Shown here: positions 58,996 through 64,000 of the stretch, piece after piece | How the letters are laid out: every line of letters starts with the position of its first letter | How positions within the stretch are numbered: the stretch's first letter is position 1 | NCBI RefSeq assembly: GCF_000410515.1 | Contig: NC_021500.1 | Location: 4,030,001-4,094,000, forward strand | Direction of reading: 5' to 3' | From: Enterobacter sp. R4-368 | Lineage (GTDB): Bacteria > Pseudomonadota > Gammaproteobacteria > Enterobacterales > Enterobacteriaceae | DNA: 64,000 nt | The notes under the pieces: model-generated | What the model was told of the DNA's origin: nothing | The model's input: only the letters and a program-made list of their open reading frames with translations | The model's database searches: none | Program-made: the position numbers and the translations under genes

Positions 58996-59649
58996 ATGGC
59001 AACCGACGTCACATGCTGTACGAGAAAAGGTCGCGGACGGCCAAAAATTTTCGATCGGGACGCAATGCTGGATAAAGCGATGATGCTGTTCTGGCAGCAG
59101 GGTTATGAAGCCACATCGCTGGCAGACCTGGTTGAAGCCACTGGCGCAAAAGCACCGACGCTGTATGCGGAATTTAACAATAAAGAGGGATTGTTCAGAG
59201 CCGCGCTTGATCGCTATATGGCTCGCTTTTCCGCTAAACACCGGGCAGCGCTTTTCTGCGAAGAGAAAACGGTTGAGCAGGCGTTGTGCGATTATCTGCA
59301 CGCGCTAGCCAATTGTTTTGCCGGTAGTGATACTCCGGCAGGCTGCTTTTTAATCAACACTTCTGTCACGGTTTCCGCTTCATCGGAACCGATAGCGGAC
59401 TCTATCCGGGAACGGCAAACGGCTCAGGAGCAAACGCTGCTGGCTTTTTTGCTGCAACGCCAGTTGCGTGGTGAGATCCCGTCGCCAACAGATGTGCAAA
59501 CCACCGCGCTTTTTTTAAGCTGTATTATTCATGGCATGTCGGTCAGCGCGCGCGAAGGTGTCAGTCTGGATAAACTGCAGCAGATTATCGACACGACGCT
59601 GCGGTTGTGGCCGGTATTAATCAAGCTGAACGAACGGAGCGCCGATTAA
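58996..59649 (+). CDS. TetR/AcrR-family regulator
   Basis: This 217-residue regulator has an N-terminal TetR helix-turn-helix (about 20-65: GYEATSLADLVEATGAKAPTLYAEFNNKEGLF in two parts). Its all-helical C-terminal ligand domain (SDTPAGCFLINTSVTVS) is typical of the subfamily that includes NemR/ComR-like proteins. The start at 58996 follows GGGAGG. It is divergent from the DUF1471 pair and convergent with zinT; which it controls is not shown. Confidence 0.83.
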   Translation: MATDVTCCTRKGRGRPKIFDRDAMLDKAMMLFWQQGYEATSLADLVEATGAKAPTLYAEFNNKEGLFRAALDRYMARFSAKHRAALFCEEKTVEQALCDYLHALANCFAGSDTPAGCFLINTSVTVSASSEPIADSIRERQTAQEQTLLAFLLQRQLRGEIPSPTDVQTTALFLSCIIHGMSVSAREGVSLDKLQQIIDTTLRLWPVLIKLNERSAD

Positions 59650-59683
59650 GAGAATGGTGGACAATGCGTTTGAGGATGACCTT

Positions 59684-59712
59684 CCGCGGGCAAGAGGATT
59701 TTTCGCCCGCGG
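59684..59712. terminator. Inverted repeat between tetR and zinT
   Basis: CCGCGGGC and GCCCGCGG are perfect complements around an AT-rich 13-base loop, between two convergent genes. No T-runs. Confidence 0.45.
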
Positions 59713-59720
59713 TGAAACCA

Positions 59721-60365
59721 TCAGTGATGGAGCATTTCGTCAACAATCTGCGCTTTAGTCATATTGTACGGATAATATGTCGGCCAGTTATCCATCTCTT
59801 TTAACAGCGCGTCTTGCGATTCGTTGCCCATAAAAATATGGAAATGTTGCGACTGGCGCGGGCCGATAATATGGTCGCTGAACTGCACATATTTTGGCGC
59901 TTTTGATTGCGCGTCTTTACATTCAAAGAGATAACGCACGCCTTTTTTCCCGGAGGAGTAAGTCAGGATTTTATAGCCCGCGTAATCATAACGGCAGGAA
60001 TTGACCGTTTTGCCAACGTGAAATTCCATTACGTTGTTTTCTATGCCAATCATTTCTACATCGGTGGCGTAACCTTTTTGGTAATAGGCGCGATACTCTT
60101 CAACGCTTTTACCACCTTGTTTTGCTTTTTTCTCCAGCACCGGATCAAGATCGCCGCTGAGCAGATACGGGTTCATGGATTGCCAGATCCCGTCCCAATC
60201 GGACAATGCCCGGTCTTTTACGTCCTTATCATCAAAAATGCCTTCGCTGGCTTTACGCTCCACTTCTGTAAGCGGTTTGCCGTGGTGGTGGTCATGCGCC
60301 AACGTCGGTGCGCTCATTAGCAGCACTCCCATGCCAAGTACAAAGGCTGATTTCTTCATGATCAT
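59721..60365 (-). CDS. zinT: Periplasmic zinc-binding protein ZinT
   Basis: ZinT is a periplasmic Zn/Cd-binding lipocalin-like protein that assists ZnuA in zinc uptake under starvation. The 214-residue precursor has a signal peptide ending TLAH, then a His-rich start [10 protein letters not shown]. The metal-binding lipocalin segment includes [21 protein letters not shown], with its His residues. The start at 60365 follows GGGAG; 60359 is an alternative. A Zur box lies upstream. Confidence 0.94.
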   Translation of the reverse strand: MIMKKSAFVLGMGVLLMSAPTLAHDHHHGKPLTEVERKASEGIFDDKDVKDRALSDWDGIWQSMNPYLLSGDLDPVLEKKAKQGGKSVEEYRAYYQKGYATDVEMIGIENNVMEFHVGKTVNSCRYDYAGYKILTYSSGKKGVRYLFECKDAQSKAPKYVQFSDHIIGPRQSQHFHIFMGNESQDALLKEMDNWPTYYPYNMTKAQIVDEMLHH

Positions 60366-60396
60366 ATTGCGCTCCCTGGTTATCATTTGTTACGAA

Positions 60397-60422
60397 GTGA
60401 AATGTTATAATATAACAAAATC
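60397..60422. promoter_or_regulatory. Zur box of zinT
   Basis: GAAATGTTATAATATAACA (60399-60417) matches the Zur palindrome GAAATGTTATANTATAACATTTC except for the far end. It is about 35-60 bp before the zinT start, so zinT should be derepressed when zinc is scarce. Confidence 0.88.
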
Positions 60423-60622
60423 AAATGCCACATCGCTTTCAATTCACCAGCCAAATGAGTGGGGCGCCGTACAACATAGCCAGCGCTATAAAACATAGCA
60501 ATATCTATATGTTTATGATTAATAAGTAATTTTTGCGTTTTTTATTCGGCTATGGCATTCTTGCCGCTCTTTTCGCAGCGTCTGCGTTTTTGCCTTCGCC
60601 TGTGGGCATTTAGGGGTCAGCA

Positions 60623-61192
60623 ATGAGTTTTTACGCAATAAGTATTCTTGCTTTCAGCATGTCGATGGATTCTTTTGCTGCCGCTATCGGTAAAGGGGCG
60701 ATGTTAAAACGTCCGCTGGTGAGCGAAGCGCTACGCACCGGGTTGATTTTTGGTGTTATTGAAGCCATCACCCCAATTATTGGGTGGGCCGCAGGTTTGG
60801 CCGCCAGCCAGTACATTATGCAGTGGGATCACTGGATAGCCTTTGTACTGCTGTTTGTGCTTGGTGTGCGCATGATGAAAGAAGGAGTGAGTAAAACTGC
60901 GGATGAAGAAGCCGAAGCGCCGCGCCGCCACGGTTTCTGGTTGCTGGTCACCACCGCTATCGCTACCAGCCTTGATGCGATGGCCGTTGGTGTCGGTCTG
61001 GCGTTTCTCAATGTGAACATTGTGACGACGGCGCTGATGATTGGCCTTGCGACCACCATCATGGCTACCACCGGGATGCTACTGGGGCGTTTTCTTGGCA
61101 CGACGATCGGTAAATGGGCGGAAGTGCTCGGCGGTGTTGTGCTTATCTGCATCGGCAGCTCAATTCTGGTTGAACACTTAGGCTTACTGTAA
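60623..61192 (+). CDS. mntP: MntP-family manganese exporter
   Basis: This 189-residue inner-membrane protein has six predicted helices and the two duplicated family motifs [15 protein letters not shown] and [14 protein letters not shown]. MntP exports Mn(II). It matches the family closely but its N- and C-termini differ from E. coli MntP, so it may be a second copy acquired with the accessory block. The yybP-ykoY manganese riboswitch that precedes E. coli mntP is not evident upstream. Confidence 0.82.
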   Translation: MSFYAISILAFSMSMDSFAAAIGKGAMLKRPLVSEALRTGLIFGVIEAITPIIGWAAGLAASQYIMQWDHWIAFVLLFVLGVRMMKEGVSKTADEEAEAPRRHGFWLLVTTAIATSLDAMAVGVGLAFLNVNIVTTALMIGLATTIMATTGMLLGRFLGTTIGKWAEVLGGVVLICIGSSILVEHLGLL

Positions 61193-61227
61193 CTTGCCCG
61201 AACGTGTGAAATCGTCAACAATGCGTG

Positions 61228-61290
61228 CTCAGGTGATGGCGTTCCACCTGACCCAACCGCTTCCCTGAGAAGCTGATGACGCCTGGTATG
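61228..61290 (+). promoter_or_regulatory. Fluoride riboswitch (crcB motif)
   Basis: The run contains GGTGATGGCGTTCCACC, then AACCGC, a GCTTC/GAAGC stem and CTGATGACGCC, the conserved order of the fluoride aptamer. GGCG in the first loop can pair with CGCC at the end as the expected pseudoknot. It lies directly upstream of crcB, the fluoride exporter gene, as in other bacteria. Confidence 0.92.
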
Positions 61291-61319
61291 TCTCTGTCAT
61301 GAGGCATGTCGGGCGTTTT
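61279..61319 (+). terminator. Riboswitch expression-platform terminator
   Basis: ACGCCTGGTATGTC can pair (with G-U pairs) with GGCATGTCGGGCGT, followed by TTTCC. The left arm shares the ACGCC bases used by the fluoride aptamer pseudoknot, so ligand binding would block the terminator and switch crcB on. Confidence 0.75.
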
Positions 61320-61367
61320 CCTTTGGTGTTCCCTGCATGCCTCGCACTTTTGTTGATGAGGAAAAAC

Positions 61368-61748
61368 ATGCTCAAATCTTTATTTGCCGTAATCATCGGT
61401 GGTTCTGCAGGCTGCGTGATCCGCTGGCTGCTCGCGATTCGTTTAAATACGCTGTTTCCCAATCTGCCGCCCGGCACGCTGCTGGTAAATTTACTCGGCG
61501 GGCTGATTATTGGCGGCGCGCTGGCACTCTTTACCCGCCAGCCGCATCTGGATCCCAACTTGCGGCTGCTGATCACCACAGGCTTATGCGGCGGCATGAC
61601 CACCTTTTCCACTTTTTCGCTGGAGATTTTTACCCGGTTGCAAACGGGTAACTATGCGTGGGCGCTGGCTTCGGTGCTGGTGCATGTAACGGGATCGATT
61701 TTAATGACGGCGCTGGGGTTTGCGCTGATAAACACCTGGTATGGATAA
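61368..61748 (+). CDS. crcB: Fluoride channel CrcB (Fluc)
   Basis: CrcB is a dual-topology dimeric inner-membrane fluoride channel that expels F-. The 126-residue protein has four helices. The pore segment GLCGGMTTFSTFSLE contains the family TFSTF motif, and VNLLGGLIIGGA carries the conserved Asn. The start at 61368 follows GAGGA; upstream ATGs at 61356 and 61299 lack ribosome-binding sites and the latter overlaps the riboswitch terminator. Confidence 0.95.
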   Translation: MLKSLFAVIIGGSAGCVIRWLLAIRLNTLFPNLPPGTLLVNLLGGLIIGGALALFTRQPHLDPNLRLLITTGLCGGMTTFSTFSLEIFTRLQTGNYAWALASVLVHVTGSILMTALGFALINTWYG

Positions 61749-61754
61749 AACAGG

Positions 61755-61777
61755 AAGGGGGCAATGCGCCCCCTTTT
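61755..61777. terminator. Terminator between crcB and the copper-binding gene
   Basis: AAGGGGGC and GCCCCCTT pair perfectly and are followed by TT on the plus strand. It probably serves both convergent genes. Confidence 0.75.
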
Positions 61778-61788
61778 CGCAGTGCATT

Positions 61789-62115
61789 TCACGCCGCCAT
61801 TTGCAGGCACGCTTGTGCGCAAGCCCGGCAACGTTTAGCGCACTGCTGGCAGTGCTGATGTTGATGCCGGCTGCACTCTTCGGCGCAGGCTCTGCACACA
61901 TCGACGCAAATCCGGCACAGCGAGGGTAAATGCTTACTTTCCAGCGCCATAAATTGACCGGCAAGGCGGCACAGGGCGGCACATTGTACGTCCAGCTTGA
62001 TGCACTCACGCATCATGTCGATATTCTCTTCCTGCAGGCAAGAAAGCGCACAGTGTTCGCAAGCCGCAGCGCATTGATAACAGGCTTCTGCGCATCGTTG
62101 ATGTTCTGTATGCAT
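61789..62115 (-). CDS. Cys-rich four-helix-bundle copper-binding protein (DUF326)
   Basis: This 108-residue protein has 19 cysteines spaced in CxxC and CxxxC patterns along four helices (CAEACYQCAAACEHCALSC near the N-terminus, CAKRCRACAQAC near the end). This matches the DUF326/Csp-type copper-storage family, in which Cys residues line the inside of a four-helix bundle and hold many Cu(I). No signal peptide is seen, so it resembles the cytosolic type. It may sequester excess copper. Confidence 0.85.
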   Translation of the reverse strand: MHTEHQRCAEACYQCAAACEHCALSCLQEENIDMMRECIKLDVQCAALCRLAGQFMALESKHLPSLCRICVDVCRACAEECSRHQHQHCQQCAKRCRACAQACLQMAA

Positions 62116-62438
62116 GATTTATCTCCATAATATTTGTGCGTCATAAGATAAGTGTGCACAGAATATTTATCCCTACCATTTTATTTACACAATTCATCAC
62201 ATCTGTCCTTTTATTAGGCGAGAGAAATTTTACTAACCCGCTTATAACTATAAAGATTTATTTTTAATGCAACATATGTGTTTAAATATTTCTTTAAAGA
62301 TTGTTGTTTTTATATTGATATATTTTCGGGTGATCAATTGACTAATCGTGATAAATAGCCAGACTTAAGACTCCAACGCGATTGATATGGGTTATTAACC
62401 GTATCGATTATATCGAAAACGAGATGTGGAGATATAAC
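62116..62438. other. AT-rich gene-free stretch before yciG
   Basis: No gene is supported in these 323 bp. They are very AT-rich and must hold the divergent promoters of the copper-binding gene and yciG; no specific box stands out. Confidence 0.5.
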
Positions 62439-62612
62439 ATGGCCGAACATAGAGGCGGTTCCGGTAATTTCGCTGAAGATCGTGAAAAAGCGTCAGAAGC
62501 GGGGCGTAAAGGTGGTCAGCACAGCGGTGGTAATTTTAAAAATGACCCCGAACGTGCATCCGAAGCCGGTAAAAAAGGTGGTAAAAATAGCCACGGCGGT
62601 GGCCAGAAATAG
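62439..62612 (+). CDS. yciG: KGG-repeat stress protein YciG
   Basis: This 57-residue hydrophilic protein with glycine-rich KGG repeats (EAGRKGGQHSGG, EAGKKGGKNS) is nearly identical at the N-terminus to E. coli YciG (MAEHRGGSGNFAEDREKAS). In E. coli yciGFE is a sigma-S dependent stress operon; yciF and yciE are not here. The start at 62439 follows GTGGAG. The molecular role is unknown. Confidence 0.88.
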   Translation: MAEHRGGSGNFAEDREKASEAGRKGGQHSGGNFKNDPERASEAGKKGGKNSHGGGQK

Positions 62613-62659
62613 CCGTTTCGCTAGTTCTTTATATTATCTGTAAAGTTCAGAATGGCAGC

Positions 62660-62686
62660 GGGCCGGAAACGGCTCGTTTATTTTTT
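62660..62686 (+). terminator. Terminator of yciG
   Basis: GGGCCG and CGGCTC pair around a GAAA tetraloop, followed by GTTTATTTTTT. Confidence 0.75.
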
Positions 62687-62725
62687 AATTAACACTGTTT
62701 TGAAAATAAGAAGATAGAGGTATTG

Positions 62726-62947
62726 ATGAGTTCGAAAAATAATGATGAGGGTGAGAGGATATGCACATTACCTGAAGATTTATCTGAGCATTTATCTACT
62801 CATTTAATTGAAGATTCTCACCATCCTGCCGAAGTAATTGCCATTAATTTTACCGAAGCAGTTGATTTACGTCTCCCACCTTACAAGAAACGTCTTGTGC
62901 ATAAAATGGCCAGCCGCAAACAATCCCCAAAAGGCAATAATCAATAA
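62726..62947 (+). CDS. Small hypothetical protein
   Basis: This 73-residue charged protein starts MSSKNNDEGERICTLPEDL and has a basic tail (KKRLVHKMASRKQSPKGNNQ). AGAGG lies eight bases before the ATG at 62726. There is no signal peptide or membrane segment, and I do not recognise a family. It follows yciG in the same direction behind the yciG terminator. Confidence 0.5.
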   Translation: MSSKNNDEGERICTLPEDLSEHLSTHLIEDSHHPAEVIAINFTEAVDLRLPPYKKRLVHKMASRKQSPKGNNQ

Positions 62948-63404
62948 ATCCTTTTCACCTTTCTAACGGCGTTGTGCTTCTTCAACGCGGAGAACTCTTC
63001 TTTTCAAGTTATGCCGCTGAAAGAGACAGGAAACTTTCAGTCATTCGTTTTTACGAAAACGATCAGAATAATTTTTAGCGCATTGAAAACGAATAAAAAA
63101 AACCTTCAGGCCGGCAAATCCGCGTTGTACCTGAAGGCATGCAATTGCATTTTCGTTACTAACAATAAGCGTGCTAATTATTAGCAAATTTCAACAGGAA
63201 AATCGCTATAAAACAGCGAGTTGCGATGAAATAAACCGATCTTTTCGAATGAATTTTTTTATCGTTAACACATTGATGTTATTGATGATTTATCTGCATT
63301 TCATCCATCAGGCGTTTACAACCCAACCGGTGTCGCAGCGGCTACCGGGCCTTATGGTATTTTTTTGCCTGCCGCCTGGCCTCTATAACAGCGGAGGATC
63401 TATA
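62948..63404. other. Stretch without a supported gene, with palindromes
   Basis: These 457 bp hold no convincing gene; plus-strand frames lack ribosome-binding sites. Palindromes ATGCAATTGCAT (63139-63150) and GCTAATTATTAGC (63173-63185) lie just before a minus-strand terminator-like hairpin. Confidence 0.5.
63096..63138 (-). terminator. Orphan minus-strand terminator
   Basis: CCTTCAGG (63103-63110) and CCTGAAGG (63130-63137) are perfect complements. On the minus strand the stem ends in a run of eight T. No minus-strand gene lies within 600 bp to the right, so it may mark the end of an unannotated small RNA. Confidence 0.6.
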
Positions 63405-63515
63405 GTGAGTGAACTGAAGGCAACGAGAGGAGGTTTCGTGTTCAACGTTGAAAAAGATGACCCTCGTGAAGCGCCGGAATCGGGGGATAAAAAACCCCAA
63501 CCGGTGAAGAAATAA
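63405..63515 (+). CDS. Very small hypothetical gene with GTG start
   Basis: This is a 36-codon frame starting at GTG, 7 bp behind a perfect GGAGG (63393-63397), and ending DDPREAPESGDKKPQPVKK just before a good terminator. The peptide is hydrophilic and has no known motif. The frame stays open upstream to 63171 through a hydrophobic stretch, but without another good ribosome-binding site. Confidence 0.5.
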   Translation: MSELKATRGGFVFNVEKDDPREAPESGDKKPQPVKK

Positions 63516-63518
63516 ATA

Positions 63519-63553
63519 AAAAGGTCGCTACGGCGGCCTTTTTATTTATTATT
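63519..63553 (+). terminator. Terminator after the GTG-start small gene
   Basis: AAAAAGGTCGC and GCGGCCTTTTT pair around a short loop, with a T-run (TTTTTATTTATT). Confidence 0.85.
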
Positions 63554-63689
63554 CAGTTTGTTACAGCAACGCCTTGAAGAGACTCGCGCGTATCTCAACG
63601 GCCTGGTTTGTTTATCGAACGCAAATTGACGCCTACTGGTCGGCTCTGTTTCTTATCAATACTCTGGCGCGCACATCTGGCTTCAGGCA

Positions 63690-64000
63690 CCGCAAGCCAT
63701 CCTGCCTCGCGCCGCTGTGGGCATCATGACGGCCCGGAAGGCGGATGAACCAACTTCGGCGCGCGATTTTTACCATCAGCAGCAGGCGCTGCGCCTGCTG
63801 CTGCGGCTGACATTGAGTGGCAAATTGCCTGTTTGCGCGGCGCTTGACCATCTCAACCTTGCTGCGCGGTGGGCGGACAGGATCTTGTTGTTACACCGGG
63901 GAAAACGGGTGGCACAAGGCACGCCGGAACAGGTGATTCAGCCACCGCTTATCGCGCCGTGGTACGGTGCCGGGGGCGAAGTGATCCCGCATCCGGGCGG
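63690..64000 (+). pseudogene. hmuV: Decayed heme ABC ATPase (hmuV-like) fragment
   Basis: The plus strand encodes ADEPTSARDFYHQQQALRLL followed by LNLAARWADRILLLHRGK and VAQGTPEQVI...PWYGAGGEV. These are the Walker B, D-loop, H-loop and C-terminal parts of HmuV-type heme importer ATPases. Walker A and the ABC signature are missing. LAPLW, matching the conserved LAxLW before Walker B, is in another frame and followed by a stop, the Walker B hydrophobic residues are lost (RKADEP), and the H-loop His-Asp is altered to DHLNLAA. It is a truncated, frameshifted remnant running off the window. Confidence 0.75.

Noticed and set aside
60467..60622. yybP-ykoY manganese riboswitch upstream of the MntP gene
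   Set aside because: I looked for the conserved aptamer segments and did not see them in this short leader.
62972..63184. 70-codon frame in the stretch after the small hypothetical gene
   Set aside because: It has no ribosome-binding site, is low in complexity, and crosses the orphan terminator.
56938..64000. Integrated element at thrW
   Set aside because: No integrase gene and no repeat of the tRNA 3' end were found inside the window, so an island cannot be claimed from this sequence.

Overview
The window is chromosomal DNA of an Enterobacteriaceae species close to Klebsiella, Enterobacter and Kosakonia. Most genes encode proteins that match Escherichia coli proteins in sequence and length, while the purine nitrogen-catabolism (hpx) genes are typical of Klebsiella-like genomes. 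Coding density is high. I see no insertion sequence, integrase, prophage or CRISPR array.

Layout. (1) 78-5363: D-glucarate use (gudP, gudX, gudD) plus glycerate 2-kinase. (2) 5523-16166: the conserved block barA (opposite strand), rlmD, relA, mazG, pyrG, eno; mazEF is absent between relA and mazG. (3) 16229-20903: a stand-alone thioester-reductase-like SDR, ygcG, queE, ygcW, queD. (4) 21261-25567: cysJIH sulfate assimilation. (5) 25602-32983: a purine-nitrogen module. hpxWXYZ runs leftward, hpxU (RpiR-type regulator) is divergent, and hpxJK runs rightward. Together they would convert allantoate through ureidoglycine and oxalurate to oxamate and oxalate, releasing ammonia. Both operons have sigma-54 type -24/-12 sequences, and hpxJ also has NtrC-like sites, so nitrogen-limitation control is likely. 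(6) 33486-41254: a compact operon with a GntR/FCD regulator, a complete dipeptide/oligopeptide-type ABC importer and a cytosolic gamma-glutamyltransferase-like Ntn-hydrolase. (7) 41290-56937: yafV, fadE, gmhA, yafJ, yafK, dinB, pepD, gpt, frsA, crl, phoE, proBA and a threonine tRNA (thrW). In E. coli K-12 this block lies at about 5-6 min, far from cysJIH at about 62 min, so the window spans a rearranged junction. (8) 56938-64000: a more AT-rich accessory stretch behind thrW with a lipoprotein, two DUF1471 proteins, a TetR regulator, zinT with a Zur box, an MntP-type Mn exporter, crcB under a fluoride riboswitch, a Cys-rich copper-binding protein, yciG, small unknown genes and a decayed hmuV-like ATPase fragment at the right edge.

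The most unusual structure is at the hpxX-hpxY junction. Two extra 101-bp tandem units each carry a 34-codon micro-ORF linked head to tail by ATGA overlaps, with the start of hpxY fused to the end of hpxX. One unit carries compensating +1/-1 shifts that keep the overlaps intact. Other points of interest are a small gene whose ribosome-binding site and start codon sit in the loop of a perfect 14-bp hairpin, the regulatory sites of the hpx module, and the regulator-importer-hydrolase operon.
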